DNA from: Heterobilharzia americana
Taxonomy: Eukaryota; Platyhelminthes; Trematoda; Strigeidida; Schistosomatidae
Length of the DNA: 64,000 nt
Direction: 5' to 3'
Assembly (NCBI GenBank): GCA_944470555.2
Contig: OX104134.1
Coordinates: 16,967,248 to 17,031,247, forward strand
Part shown: positions 1-13,269 of the stretch, in pieces
Layout of the letters: the number at the start of each line of letters is the position of its first letter
How positions within the stretch are numbered: the first letter of the stretch is position 1
Program-made: the position numbers and the translations under genes
The notes under the pieces: model-generated
Databases searched by the model: none
What the model was told of the DNA's origin: nothing
What the model saw: only the letters and a program-made list of their open reading frames with translations

Positions 1-239
1 ACCGGTGACCTCAAAGCAGATTGTCTAGATCGTGAAGTGCCCGTTATTAACCCCGCTGAGTTTTAAGAGCGTTACAACGATTAGCATGGCCATCAAAATT
101 AACCGTTTGAATCCTCTCCTGCGCTATTTTCCGGGTTGGGTGGAGTTCTTTAATGCGTCAGGTTGGCTGAATACGTTCTAAGACTAGTCCATGATGCTCC
201 ACCGAAAAAGATGCGCAAAACTCGTGACTCTAGATGCCC

Positions 240-880
240 TAAAAAAGTGAATTATTGTAAACCGGTTTAGGTATCATCAAAGTCATCCAGGCCACACAGC
301 CCATGAGGGTTCTTAAAGCGCTCACATCACCCTTGGGCTGCCGAAACATGAGGAAATAGAATGCATCTCTGAGTAAGCTTGAATAAAGGGTCTTACTCTA
401 CAAAGTGAGCATCCGTCCAATTTTAGAGTACTGCCCGTTTATCTTAAGTGGCTTTCGTGTGAAGGAGTGCAACGCCACTTTACGCCAAGAACTCTGGGAG
501 CTAACTGCAGCCTAGACTACATCTCGAGGTGCAACATGCTAGGACTGGAACCTCTCTGGAAGAGGCGACTTAGAATGAATCTTATATTTTACTACAAATT
601 ACTTCGTAAGCAAGTGCCCTCATTTGGCCCGGAAATTAAAATAGTTGTAACATCTACTCACTATTTACGTAACCACAACCCGTTGGTGGGAAATGAGTGT
701 TGTGAGACCAAATTGCGGGGAAACTTCTTCATCAATAAGTTCTATCACATCTGGAATAGACTTCCTGAGGAAATGCGTACCACGGGCTCACTATGTCTCT
801 CGTTCTGCACTTAATAAGCTCCTAACAGATGATGAGTATCACTCGCCTAGGCATTATATATACGTTCTAGGCTAATAAAG
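240..880 (+). mobile_element. CR1-like LINE fragment, 3' end of reverse-transcriptase ORF (family A)
   Basis: The plus strand encodes the region after the reverse transcriptase domain of a CR1/jockey-type non-LTR element. Visible pieces are an 'RPILEYCPFILSG' block near 420-455, then after a frameshift 'VQRHFTPRTLG', 'RRLRMNLIFYYKLL' and 'FFINKFYHIWNRLP' down to about 780. The same blocks (EYCPFILSG, GVQRYFTARLLG, NFFAVKFSQLWNRLP) occur in the nearly complete minus-strand element at 17499-23765, so both belong to one family. No endonuclease or RT catalytic core is present here, so it is a 5'-truncated, frameshifted dead copy. The 5' boundary is uncertain; the first 240 bases may belong to it. 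Confidence 0.75.
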
Positions 881-2289
881 GCATACTGGGACCTCTAAAA
901 GTATAGAGTAAAGCTGTCATAAATCTCAGGTACTTTTTACCTCAATGAACTCATAAAGGGTGCTTGATTACCGTTCCATCTGGTCGGATTGTGCAGTACA
1001 AATACATAACCAGTGTTCCCCCTAAGTTTACTGACAAACTGCCTATCTAACAACCTGCGTAGACTTCATGTAAGAAAAAAAGGAAGATTCATTCCCATAT
1101 GAATGAATTAAAGTTTACATATAGTTCGAACGACTTTAAAGAAACAAGAACTCTCCTCCCAGTTTGTTTTACGTGGCATTCCATTGTCTAGTTTCTCCTT
1201 GCGCTTTCTTTTCTCTTCTCTTTTCAGTATCAGCGTGATGAGAAAGTCCTAAGCATTGGTTCAATCAAAAAGTGTCAACTTACTGGAAATCCTACTTTGC
1301 ACCTAATACTGGAGACTGATGTTAGAAGTATCCGGCTGGCTCGCACGATTTTCCTGTTTCTTGAACAGCTCAACAACCAACTCACCTCCCTACCAGTGCC
1401 CTGAATGCTGCCACATACGAAACCCCAGGCACAATAACTGGTCTCCGATTTCTGGTCCATGAAAAATGCAGCGGAAATCTGGAAAATCAATACAACCTGA
1501 GGGATAACCTTACCCAACGGCGACAAATCCATAATAACGCTATGCAACGGATTTCTCTGGTACTTTGTCTTATATCAAACCATCTGAGAGAAGTCAATTA
1601 ACAGCCGATGTATCTCCTTGACAATGTTGCATACTTCAATGTGAAGTCTATGAAGTTTTACACGTGTGTAATATTCACCAATGTTGACGCGACGATTCTT
1701 CCATTCTTTAATTACTTGCGCAGCAACAAGTGTTTTCAATGCTACCAGTCTGAATTGCCGGAGAAGGTAACACTTGAAGAGTGAGAAATGCCTGAACTTA
1801 GACGTTCACCTGGATTAAAAGATTGTATGGATACTTACTTATTCCTGAAGTCATTGAAGTAAGTTATTATTAGTCAATAAATCCACGAACTACTTTTAAA
1901 ATTGACGTTTATCTGACGAAACACTGGGTCTTGCAGATGGGTCAATCATGTCGACTACTCACAACGCAAACATTAAATAATGCGCCGTTTGATGTGAAGA
2001 AAGAATTGTGAGCAGGAATGACTTAAACTCAGAACGATGTGTATGTGCTATAAAGTGATATTTTCCTGCTATTTTCATAACCTTTAGAAGTTTGGTATTA
2101 TGATGGGCTCTAATGTCCTCCCTCCGTATCACTCAATACTGCTAAAACCTTTTATGTTTCTCTGCAGTTATCAGTTTGATGAGGCCTGTAAACTGGCTTC
2201 TCTCACACTAACTTCATAACTCGAGGATAAAAATATTTATTTATTTCATTTGATCAAGTGCTTATTGCCAGCAGGTAGTGGGGTTCAAA
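881..2289. other. Unassigned non-coding stretch
   Basis: I see no coherent coding region. The open frames are short and show no family motif. The sequence is probably old repeat debris but cannot be assigned by eye. Confidence 0.4.
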
Positions 2290-3410
2290 GCTTCTCCAAG
2301 ACCACCGAAAGATATCTCTAAATTGCACAAAAATCGAAGCGCCACGCCAGTGACTTCATCCAACAGCTTTGTCATCAGCCAACGGGGTGTGTGAAGAGGC
2401 AGTTGTGGCAAGGTTTCAGATTTAACAGGATGACGTGGTCATCAGTAAAGTCACTGGAGGCTGTGTTCACTGCATAAGTGCCCGTACACAACACCAGTTG
2501 AAGACGCCTTTACCAATGGCCTAGGCCAAAGATGGTGGCCCATTTTGTCTAGTTGGAGTGGACTGCTTTGGCCTAATTTCAATCATTCGTAGTGAAGGCC
2601 CAAAAGAACATTATGACTGTGTTCTTCTGCCTCAACACACTACTCGTTCACTTGAAAGCGGCACACAGTTCTATGCAGGATTTTATAGTGGCGCCGATGA
2701 GATTAACCAGCAGTGGTGGTCATCCGATGGAGGTGTTGCACAATAATCAGTCTGAACTTGTTTTGAATATGCTTCAGGATAAGCTTTCAAAAGAGTGGAA
2801 ACAGGGGGTGAATTCAGAGTGGCCAAATTGACAAGGTAATAGACTAAGAGTTCCCCTCAGAGGCTGCAAGTCACCGGGTTGTTGTATGGGGACGCACAGC
2901 GTGAACCGTACGTAAACTGCTGAATGCCCCCGCAAAAAAGCAGCCGTTGGCAGAAGTAGGTCCTTTATCATAAGTGGCAGAAGCCGACAATGGGCCACTA
3001 GTTGCACCCAATCTTAATGTTGTAGATCTCAGAACACTGGCTCTTGTAGACATGGTGCTGTCGGCGGATGACACAACAAGGTTCACTTGAATATCCAGGA
3101 CAGGTAAGGTTTCTAGGAAGTGGTGATAAGCCAACTGCTCTGAAGAAATAACTTGGAAAGGTTGGTCTAAAGAGCGCCTTTTTGCTACGACAACGACGTA
3201 ATTGACAAACTAAGGAAGCACCCAGTTAGGCAACCTGGTAGTGTTAATGTCGGAGGTTGCGGGTAGGAATAAGAGGTCTTTGGGACTAGCAGCGCGAGTG
3301 ATCCATAGTGAAGACGGGTTGGTTAAACAGGTAAGGATAAAAACGGTGAGGGGAACATTGGCTAGGGATATTCTTAAGTTGTGCCTTCAAGAGATGTAGG
3401 AACATATGTG
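2290..3410 (+). mobile_element. BEL/Pao LTR retrotransposon remnant, integrase region
   Basis: A decayed integrase core of the BEL/Pao type can be followed across frames. The clearest parts are 'LVGVDCFG' near 2550 (family pattern VGVDxFGP with the first catalytic Asp), 'CLNTLLVHLKAAHS' near 2625-2670 (family pattern CLxxRAxHLE), and 'SSGGHPMEVLHNNQSELV' near 2705-2765, where the second catalytic Asp of the usual SDNG motif appears replaced by Asn. At 3289-3400 an uninterrupted frame reads 'EDGLVKQVRIKT' and 'RDILKLCLQE', the typical BEL/Pao integrase C-terminus, ending in a stop. Between them several stops and frameshifts occur. No LTRs were recognised. BEL/Pao elements (Sinbad, Tiao) are known in schistosomes; the family assignment is by pattern, the exact lineage is not determined. 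Confidence 0.65.
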
Positions 3411-5116
3411 ATCATGAGGAGATCACCAGACACTCCGGTTTGAGCCTGAGGACCAGTTTAGAGTCCGAACGCCTGCACTTGTCTGTTCGGCTTGCTAGAT
3501 GCTTCGAGATAATCAATTACCTCTAACTGCGAATAAGGCTTTTCACGTATGTGTCGGTGTCATGCATGTAATGTGCTCAAAAACCTTGATCTTATGCCAT
3601 GGTCGACTTCATCAGGCCTTGTTACAGTAGACACTAATCAGTCTTCTCAAAGTAACTGAAATTCTCCCACTCGCTTTATTGGGTATATGTGCTGGAGTGA
3701 TTTATTGCTGACTGAGAACCTTAACAGGTTAAAGATGTAAAGTAGAAATTCAGTTACAACTTGCATTGTCTAAAAGAAACTATCAAGCAATATGCAAGTG
3801 GGGCATGGCTTTGTCTACGTGAGAAAGCCCCACACCTAGAACCTTAATTGCAATTCATTCTCTACCAACGGTCTATCCAAAGAAGTGGCTAGGAGTCTTG
3901 TAGCCTACTGAGTATAATTCTGAATATACTGGTAAGCCTGTTTATTGTCTTTTAACAGCTGACCGTGAAAACCCAGAGGCCACCGGTATGGACCATTTGA
4001 AGATACAGCCCTTCATTTCGCCTTCAAGCACTACTAAGCAACAGTAACAAGTATTTGTGCGAATCGTTTTATCTTAGCCAGGGGTCCTTTTGACCTGTTC
4101 CTTACTCTTAGTGTAAAGCGGGCACAGCTCTTATGCCACGGCGGCACAAATTAGGTGACTTCCAGTTCGCCACATAAGCCGCGCAAAGAATTAAAAACTT
4201 GGTTTTCAGTTCACTGTGAACTGAGTCTATGTGCATCACGGCCAATGAAACCCTGTGCCACTGAGATACTAAATTTCTCGCCGATGCGCCAAAAAGGTAT
4301 AAATATCAATATGATGTGAGGGTTGAAGGGGAAACTGGATCGGTGGGAGGAGGGGTTATGGAACTTACCTTCACGCCACTTTACACCAAAAAACCCTTCA
4401 CTTCTGTATGTAGGCACAATGATTTATTGTCATGATTGCCTCCTTTAGAAGGACTCATAAATGCGTTAGGTCAGAGTGACCGGTTAAAAAGGTGATAAGT
4501 CATAACAGTACTAAAACGTGCTCCACTCAGAAGTCCCTTGAGATTTCAGTAGGTGTTGCGTCTTAATCACGCGAACGTTGTGCTGTGATAACAGGTGAAG
4601 ACGCAACCAGAAGCTCTCGCATTCCAGCTGCTGACAGAAGTCTTTGGCGCGAAAAGAATAGCTAATATACTTCTACTAAGCAAATAGGAGAAGAGAGGTC
4701 CCAGAGGCAAGTGTTGATCATGATGATGGGCGTTAGAAGCAATGCCAGACACAGTTAAATGTATAAATCGATCGATTGTAAATGCATAGCGTGACCTAGC
4801 AAGAAATGTATTCATGTATGACAGTGTAGATCTACAGGGTCACAGTGCTTCTGTTAGAAGCATAGATTTGACAAGAAAATGTAAATAACTGCTTTGTGCG
4901 ACTTTAGCAGTGCACGAGTTAGTTACTCTGGAAACCCAGAGGAAGTAGGAACATAAAGCTTACAAGATCTCGGTTTTTCTAAAGAACAGCTTGTCCCCAA
5001 GAGCTACAAAGTGGTCCGTTCGGACTCAAGATGTCTGAAGTGCAATGCTGCCAATTTGAATGCAGGGAACAGGATATCAGCTTAGTCGTGGCATATAGCA
5101 GCTCTGAATGTGAGGT
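3411..5116. other. Unassigned stretch between BEL/Pao remnant and Gypsy LTR
   Basis: No recognisable domain in any frame; open frames are under 100 codons and without motifs. Part may be the 3' region of the BEL/Pao element. Confidence 0.4.
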
Positions 5117-5333
5117 TGTTGGACTCAGTGGCTTATGGTTAACGCTCTGAACAATTTGCTCTAGACAACCACAACGTAGCGAATAAAAAGGCAGTGGCAG
5201 AAGTATAATGTGTTTATTCCAAGCACTCTAGTGGGTAAGTCCATAAAAAGTTACTCATCATTCAACCGCAGACAATAGTGAACATAACGTTTGCACCAGA
5301 TAGAAATCTTAATCAAGTCTATTGGGCACTACA
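5117..5333 (-). repeat. 3' LTR of the Gypsy element
   Basis: A direct repeat of 14594-14809. The central 185 bases match with only a few differences, and the last 30 bases are more diverged. It starts TG and ends CA on either strand. The neighbouring purine-rich tract marks it as the 3' LTR of the minus-strand element. Confidence 0.8.
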
Positions 5334-5346
5334 TCAGCCTCCCACT
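5334..5346 (-). other. Polypurine tract of the Gypsy element
   Basis: On the minus strand the sequence AGTGGGAGGCTGA abuts the TG start of the 3' LTR, where plus-strand DNA synthesis is primed in LTR elements. Assignment rests on position and purine content. Confidence 0.6.
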
Positions 5347-6020
5347 AGAAACGACTTCTGAGAGACTGTCGTTCCAACGCAGTCCTGGATGAAGTGAACA
5401 GGGTGGAGAAAAAAATGGGGAAGGATGAGGTATATTCCAATACTGTGCACTCAAAGTGTTTCGCCCTATCAAATGCAATGGTGATGAATGGAGGAATGCT
5501 GTACAGAATGTCAATGTAGCACTAGTTTATTAATCAATATTGTCTTCACGATGATATAAAGCATTTCCTGAATCTTCCCTTGACCTAAAAAACCAAGACA
5601 TGTGCGGAAACTGTGTGCGAAGTAGAAGTTAACGAAGTTATTTCTATTCGCAAAAACAAGGACTGTGAAGGTAATGTGTATCCCTCCTAATTTTGTGTCT
5701 AGGTGCTATTCTAAACGTTACCCTTTGTTTACTGAGTCCAGCTATTTATGTGCATTAAAGAACACCAAGTATCCGTTGATGAGATGCCAGAAGTACAAGT
5801 TAACTGACAAAACTAGTTGACCATACAGTTAGAAATGATCCTAGATGAACCGCTTCTATGCTCCTAGCTATGGGAGTCAGCTGGTGACCGTCTATGTTGG
5901 TTAGATAACGGAGTTTAACCTGCAAAAGTGGGCAGAGAAAGCTCAGTCATTCATCATATCCCGTGTTTTGTAAAATGCCTAAGTAGTGTATAGGTGGAGG
6001 AAGACAAGTATCTCTAGAGT
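5347..6020. other. Gypsy 3' internal remnant or LINE 5' flank
   Basis: Lies between the Gypsy polypurine tract and the first recognisable LINE codons. No domain is visible and the junction between the two elements cannot be fixed by eye. Confidence 0.4.
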
Positions 6021-9000
6021 TAGAAACATTGGGGTTTGTTGTCGCATCGGAACTGGCCAGTCGGTAGAAACCCTTACATGTGCCACTAGTTAACCCAGAG
6101 ACATCTCATGTTGCGAGAGGCACCTCCGAGTGTCTTTACAGCAACGTGAGAGGACTCCGGAGTAAAATGTCGCAGCTCAGATCCCTGTGTTTCAACCTCG
6201 TTTTGAGAATCGTGATCCTGACAGAAACATGGTTATCACCTGACATAAGTGACACCGAAGTTAACATAGACGACATAATTCTGTACAGGAGAGACAGAAC
6301 ATGGGGACGGAGGGGGGTTGCAATATACGTGTACGGTTGGTTCAGAAATGAACAAATCGCTGACACGGTACCGACATAGCTCTCAGACTCTATCTGGTGT
6401 CCCTTCGCCGTCAAATAGGCAAATTCCTAGTCGGAGGAATCTATAAGTCTTCTAATAGCAACTTGGGACACAACCAAAAACTACTCCAAGTAATATCCAT
6501 AGTGTCAACTACAAAGTACGACCAAATTATAATGGCTGGCTACCTCAACGCTCCAACCCCCAGCCTAGAGCAAGGCGGCACCAGCCCGAACCGGAAGTTC
6601 GACTGTAAACTGCCAAAAGGCTGTACCGCTTAAATGACCTGCCGGGGGTCAGATGGTGAACCATCTAAACTGGATTATCTACCGACAAGTGATCACCTTC
6701 TGGCACAAACTCTTCTTGGAAGCAGCTACCGCGCTGTGGTGGTGTTCGACCTGGCAATCAGTGAAAAGTTGTCATGGGAGGGACCCCCCCTTACCTCTGT
6801 TACAACAAGGCAAACTACAAAGGTAAGAACAAAAGCCTATCAAGAGCTCCCTGGCCAGTGGATTGGTGTTCCTTATCGGTCGAACAGCACTGAGAGCTGT
6901 TAAGAGACGTCGTTAAGGCTGCCATCTCGCAAAACGTCCCCTTGGCGGTAACAACAACCGGAAAGCGAACCTTATGTGTAAAGTGGGGGCAATAAGCACC
7001 TTCTAGGAGCCAGGGGAGGGGCATTGCACACATGGAGACTCTTCAGAGAACAGGGCGGCCATGACGCATGCGTGACCCCACGGAATCGAAGCAAAATCAG
7101 GGTGTGAGAGGAGAGAAGGTCGTTCCGGTCCGACCTCGCCCACAGGCTTGAGGTAGGCCCCCAAAACCTGTACCGAATCACGACAAAGAGAAGATCTAGA
7201 AGCCAAGGAGCATGCGTCGTAAAAGATCCGAATGGAGAAAGCCCCTCCGGATAGGAGATCGTCGAAATGTTGAGCACCGCATTTGACACGGCTCAACACT
7301 CCATCAGAAAAGTACGCATACCGACTGCACAAACAGCTCCCAACGTTAACCCATGATGCGGAGTTACACGAAAGACAGATAACTCGCGCTGTTGGTCTCG
7401 ACGAGCTATCAAAGCTAAGAGCGAGAAAATCTTCAGGGTGCGACGACATCCGCCCATCTGTGTTGGAAGAATGTTCAAGTACTCCAAGTGCCCCAGTCTG
7501 TAATCTCTTCTTACACTCCTTGGATGAACAAAAGATCCCACGACGGTAGAACCGGGCTTTCCTTCCCCCATCTTCAAGGGAGGAGACAGGGATACTCTCA
7601 ACTGTTATGGACCCACGGCACTTCTACCAGTAATATCAAAAGTTGTGGAAAGTGTGATGGATGACTGTATCAGGGAATATCTGGGTAGAAAATAAGCACC
7701 CAGTGGCGCTCAACATGGCCTCCGGAAGAATAGGTCCTGTGCCCCCAACCTCCTGACGGCGCACGATCACTGGACAGCAACCTGGGATCTCAAAGTCCTG
7801 GTCCACGCAATTTTTCCGAACCTCGCCAAAGCCTTTGACACTCACATACATAACACATATGGTAGCTGGGTTGGGTATATGCAGCCAGGTGCTATCTTGG
7901 ATGCAGAACTACTTAGACAATAGAGAGTTCCGCATGAAAGTCAACAGGGTCCACTCAACTTGGAGAACATCCTCATCCGGTGTCTCACGAGGAGCAATCC
8001 TGGGTTCATTGTTGTTCCCACTGTTCATGAATGACCCGACGCAACATATCAGCCCTCCGATTTTCCTATACGCTGATGACGTCAAGTTATGGTGAGCAAT
8101 AACTTGCGAAGGAGAATCCATGGCATTACAGAACGACCTAAAAACAACAGAGGAATGGTTAACCAGTAACGAACTGGCATCTAGCCTGGATAAGTGCCCG
8201 TCCATGTTTTCTCGCGTTCCTGATCCCCAGAAAGTATCCTACTATCTCTGTGGTTCACGTCTATCCCATATCACAGTAGAAAAAGACCTGGGTTTAACGG
8301 TGACGCAGAAACTGGACAACAGTTCCGGTTACCCAGATGATGCCCCGAGAGCATATGGTGAACTACACGTTGTGCGTAGACAACTGGGTGCCCTCACACC
8401 AGAGCTCTTTCTGAAGCCCTACAAGACTTACACACGTCCCCATTTAGAGGTCCATAACGTCTTTGCTCCACCACAGCTGAAAAATGGCACTAACCTACTG
8501 GAGAAAGTCCGGAGGCAAGCCACAAAGGGGGTTTTTGGGGTGCAACGTAAACCACATAAGGATAGACTGAAAGACCCAGGCCCATGCTTTTTTAGTTACC
8601 GAAGGTTACGAGGTGACTTGATAACGGCCTACAAAATACTGGGCAGCCCAAGCCACCCGAACAGAGGAATACTACCAAGTGTCCATTATGGTGATCCTCG
8701 TGGAAACCCCAAGAGAATGGCCCACCAAAGGTCAAAAACTCGTGTGAGTTCACAGTTCTTCTCCCTCCTAGTCTGCGATACTGGAACTCGCTACCAGCCG
8801 AGATGGTCTCCGCCCCAACTATTGAAAGCTTCAAGAAGAGTCTAGACAGTCACGCAGGGACCCACGATCTACCCACATCTAGCTGGAACACGGACTGATG
8901 TCAGGCCACTCCGAATATTTTGACTTTACTGTAACCATTTAAGCCCTTTTCGTCCCTTCCACTTGCCATGAGTTAGCCTCATTTACCTAAGTTCTTCATA

Positions 9001-9405
9001 CCTTTGCACCCCTACTCACCTTACTTCAGTGCAAAAGGATTACCCCATTAGTTCACTTTTATTTTCCCCTTTTACTCAAACAAACACTTTCTAGGTTTTC
9101 TGTTCACTATCCCTAACCCTTTCTAGCGACCAGCCCGAACAAATGTCTGGCAACTCGACATCCGAAGGAGCCAACTGCCCCGCAGTCCAAGGTAAACAAA
9201 CCAACACCTAACCTCCTGTTTTGTAAACCAGAGCTACAGCAGATGAGTGGCCGGGTCTACCGCACTGGAATTCGCCAAAGACCTGGAACCGTTCTGCAAG
9301 ACCAAGAAGCGAGCGCGAAGAAATCAACTGGTTTAAACAAGCTCGTTAAAAAGATGTTGAATGTTGGAATGTGTGAATTCGATCAATTAAAGGCATTATT
9401 ATGAA
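6021..9405 (+). mobile_element. CR1/jockey-type LINE (family B), decayed, nested in the Gypsy element
   Basis: An apurinic-like endonuclease starts near 6080 with 'NVRGLRSKMSQLRSL' and 'VILTETWLSPDISD'. The RT N-terminal part is at 7400-7550 ('RKSSGCDDIRPSVLEE', 'FLHSLDEQKIPR'). The RT core runs through 'GVSRGAILGSLLFPLFMND' to the catalytic 'YADDVKLW' at about 8070-8095. The post-RT region is in the 8120-8845 frame ('KDLGLTVTQKLDNS', 'RRLRGDLITAYKILGSP', 'TRYQPRW'). At least five frame changes and several stops interrupt it. The 3' untranslated part extends to about 9400, ending near ATTAAAGGCATTATTATG. It sits opposite to the surrounding Gypsy element, which it probably entered. Exact ends and target duplication are not resolved. 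Confidence 0.8.
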
Positions 9406-10630
9406 TGCCGTTGTTGCAACTACCGGTGACGTCTTCGTGATAGTTCGGAGCAGTGTGTCATTGCCCTTGGGAGAAATGGTCTACACTTAATTCCCCCCAA
9501 GTCCATGTGGCATTGGGGCTAAGGGAGGTGGTTGTCATTGAAGACCTACCTGTGGTATGACTCCTTTATGCGCCGAACATAAATTGTCATCTTTGGTGTC
9601 ACATTCGGTGACTATTGGTGTGATCAGAAAATAAAACCGAAAAGCACTACGGTTTAAAGGTAACTGTGGTAAGGTCACCTTCAAGCATAGCTGAGCACAC
9701 TTTTCCCCTATGCCGGTGTAATCTCAGGGACCACCACTACATCATAATGTGGAATCCTGATAATCGCATGTACATATATATATTTAATAGGTCTGGTTTT
9801 ACGGTACGGTAAAACATAGAAAGGGGGAAACAATACGGGATACGTACAAAAATATCCTATGCCTGATAAGGTTGTGTCCCAGGTTAAGGTACCATTTTGG
9901 TCGAGTAACTAACACCACTTGTAAGTAACATAATAAGCCATAACAATCTTTCGAGAAGGTGACTCCTTTACAGTGGTGCTAGTGCATACATTTCGGGATG
10001 AGAAACAGGACATTGAAGGGGCAGTTAAGTTACAATGTTACATTACAGTAACTACAAACCTACAGCCGGCTCTAAGAAAGACAGTCTGTACTGCATAGTA
10101 TATAAGACCATTGGAAAAATGAAAACTCGCCTGGAATATCCGCCACTTGTATTCCTTAAAGCATTCTTCATGTTCCTCGTTCAGTGGTGGTGGTGGATAC
10201 TGAGGTACTCCTGCTTCTGCAGATCTCTGAAGGTTCTTTAGCAGTAATCTTACACAAAATCTAAAACAGATATAATCTCAGAAACGGAAGTAACTGACAC
10301 TGAGGACTCACCGCAAGTTTCTGACTTCCGTGCGGTGGAATGACTCACCCACCAGGACGTTGCTATGGTGGGTATCCTCTGACGCCGATAATTTCGTTGT
10401 TTGAAGTTTGAGCTTTCGCGGGTCCACTGGCACTCAGTCGCGATATTGCAATCTCAGGTTAAAGTAATATAGACGCTCAAACATAGGTAAAGCAGCTTAA
10501 ATAGTTGATCTTATTTTGGTATTCAATGAGGGTTTTTGTAAGACACACATTATAGGCAACATACGTTTGCCTCAAAGAAAATATGAAACAGTACATTTAA
10601 AAGTGTCACCGTTTTATTGACTTTTTCTTT
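9406..10630. other. Probable Gypsy 3' internal region, no domain seen
   Basis: Between the LINE tail and the integrase C-terminus. A 68-codon plus-strand frame at 10035-10241 has no family features. The most economical reading is sequence downstream of the Gypsy pol gene, but older insertions are possible. Confidence 0.35.
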
Positions 10631-10639
10631 TCTGACCGG

Positions 10640-11870
10640 TCAATTTTGTATCAGAGGTTGTGCCCTAACTGTCTTAACCTGCGTATCGTTCGTTATACAG
10701 TCCGCGGTATGTTGTGGAAGTTCCGCTGGGGTTACGTACGGTGGATCGTTGCCTAAGCATGCCGGCTTAAGTCTGTCTATGCCAACGCTATCTTGCGGGT
10801 TATAGCATTGTGTGACGAGATGTTTTGGATGTCGTAAGTGAACTTTAAAGGGACCTTCATATGGAGGGCTAAGAAGTGGTTGAATTCTGTGACAGTGGAC
10901 CCGTACGTGCCTGCAAGTGTCTACGTCTTTGGGGATATAGGCTGCTCTGGCCTGCTCACGGGTTGCAACCAGTTTTAAGCTAGCCATTTGGTGTCTAAGT
11001 CAATCGACATAGGTTGACGGTCAGTTTTGTCGCTTTCAACCTTGGGGTTGACAAAATCGCCAAGAAGTCTTGGGGTGGTACCGAAAACTAATTCTGCCGC
11101 TGAGCACTGAGAGCCGGTCTTGATTGCTGTGCAGATACCTAACATTACCATGGGGAGGTATTCTATCCACTGAGAGGGATCAGAGTGTGATATCAAGGCG
11201 GTTTTAAGTTGCCGATGAAATCTTTCCACCACACCGTTTGCCTGTGGGTGGTACGCCGTGCAGCGTATCCTGTGGGAACGAAGGAATTTAACTAAGTTAT
11301 TAAAAAGTTCTGATTCAAACTATGCCTCTCTGTCGGTGTTTATCGTTACAAAGACACTAAGTATTGACACCCAGTTCTGTGGAAATGCTTTTACCACTGT
11401 TTCTGCGGTAGTGTCCGCAAGTGGAATGGCTATCTGAAACCTTATGTATCTATCGATATACGTGGAGAGAAACGTGAAACCATAAGAATGAGGTAAATGG
11501 TCTGCCAAATCCACGTGTACATGGGCAAAAAGCACATCGGGCTGAGAAAACGCTTCTAGAGGTGAAACTGTGTGTCGGTTTGTTTTGGATTGCTGACACG
11601 CCACACATACCTCAGCCCAGTTTTGTACACCGCGCCATAAGTTTGGCCAAATATATCCGTCAGCAACAAGCTTCGTATGGGCTTTTGCTCCAGGGTGTGA
11701 CAACGAATGAAAGTTGTTAAATACTAACTTTCGCATGCGTTTAGGCGCATGAGGTCTAGGTGAATCTCTCATCTTGTCACAGTGAATGAGCCTATTATCT
11801 ATGGGTGAAGGTAGCTGCTTAAGCTTCAGGTTACAATTACTACTGGAAGGTAAATTTCTCAATTCCCCAT
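10640..11870 (-). pseudogene. Gypsy integrase (decayed)
   Basis: The zinc-binding HHCC module is visible at about 11600-11740: 'HSLSHPGAKAH' supplies the His pair and 'CVACQQSK' the Cys pair, with 'YIWPNLW' between. The catalytic core follows with 'VHVDLADHLPHSYGF' (first Asp, near 11500) and 'INTDRE' (second Asp, near 11330). One in-frame stop precedes 'FESELF', which carries the Glu. A new frame from 11232 continues with 'MVERFHRQLKTALISH' and 'ELVFGTTPRLLGDFV', and after another shift the C-terminal segment contains 'YEGPFKV' and 'IDRLKPA' (about 10740-10870). The enzyme would insert element cDNA into the host genome; this copy cannot make a full-length product as read. Confidence 0.8.
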
Positions 11871-12069
11871 CTTTTTCTTGCTCTGCCGCTAAAGCCTTGA
11901 AATCTGTATTAGATTGTCGAGTAGTGCTTACGTCAGTTCAAAACAGAGCGCCCTCCACGCAGTTTTGTACACCTCTAACATGTCTTATATTGCCGGTAAA
12001 TTGGGATATAAAATCAAGGTGAGGAATTTCATGAGGCGAGTACTTGTCAGGCTTTGCACTTAGCACAGG

Positions 12070-13260
12070 TTAAAGCTTATGATCCGTGTAGATCGTAAAT
12101 GCCTTGCCTTCCACCATGTAACAGAACCGCTTGATTGCTAGAAAGATAGCTAGCAGATTTCGGCCAAATGTTGGATGCCGAGTCTCGGGTGGGGAAAGGC
12201 ATTTTGAAAAGAATGTCACTGGTTGCCATTGATTATCCGCGGACTGGTTGAGTGCTGCCTTCACAGCCTCATCAGAAGCATCGACCGATATCAAGGTGTC
12301 TTAGGGTTGCAACCTTTGTGAACGCCGTTTTCAATTTGTTGACAGCTTCAATCGCTTCTGCAGAGGGCTTAAAGTCCTTCGGACTTCCTCTTCAGGTGTC
12401 AGTTAGGGGTGGAATATGCTTTGCACAATGTGGTATGAATTTACGATAAAAATTAGTTGGGCCAAGAAACCTCCTAGTTGCCTTATGGAGGTGGGTGGTG
12501 GGTACTGATTGATAGCCTCCACCCCTTTTGGTAGTGGTGATATTCCATCCCCATTGATCATGTGTCCTAAGAATTAAATGTTCTGAAATCCGAATATACA
12601 CCTGCTTTGATTTATCGCCATGCCGTTGTCGTTTAATTTTTGTAAGACCGCCCGTATATGGCTCTCATGTTAGTCTGTGTCCGGGTTGGCAGTTAGCAGG
12701 TCATCAGTGTATGCCTTGGCGAATGATGAGTCCTGTAGAAGATCGTCCATATACCGCTGGAAAGTTTGTGTGCATTCCGAAGGCCAAAAGGCATGCGCGC
12801 AAATTAGTATCAACCAAATGGGGGTGGTGATGATTGTTTCTGGAAAGTCTTCTTCAGCCACCAAAGTATTATGATATGCGCCGACTGGGTCTATTTTAGT
12901 GAATTTAGTGGCATCCGCAAGACACTTAGTCAAATCCCTAATATGCGGAACTGGGCACCCGTTAGGAATGGTTTATTTGTTTAGCGCTCTATAATCACCA
13001 CGTGGTAGCCAGTCTGTTCGGTTTTTCTTGGTCACCCCATTGTGATGGGAAAGCCCACTGACTCTTGGAAGGGCGAATGATGCCTGGCTGAAGCATATAG
13101 TCAAATTCGGCCCTGGCGATTTTCAGTTTATCTGGTGCCAGTCTGCTGGGTTTTGCGAATACGGGAGGGCCATTCGTTTTTATGCTATGCGCCACCCTAG
13201 GACTTACGTGAGAGGTCTGCCCGTTGGACGACGTCCGATCTGGAAAATATGCCAATACAT
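12070..13260 (-). pseudogene. Gypsy reverse transcriptase-RNase H (decayed)
   Basis: The RT N-terminus is at 13000-13255 with 'RLAPDKLKIARAEFDYML' and 'GIIRPSKSQWA'. The palm is at 12670-12933, with 'FTKIDPVGAYH' and the active-site box 'AYTDDLLTA' near 12695-12716 (usual form YVDD). After further frameshifts 'FLGPTNFYRKFIPHC' appears at about 12425-12475, and RNase H at 12070-12294 begins 'SVDASDEAVKAAL' and ends 'YTDHKL'. Order and motifs are those of Ty3/Gypsy pol. Several stops and shifts separate the pieces. Confidence 0.82.
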
Positions 13261-13269
13261 TTCTAAACC

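Noticed and set aside
7003..7601. Minus-strand frames of 100-148 codons across the nested LINE
   Set aside because: They run opposite to clear RT motifs on the plus strand and have no domain of their own.
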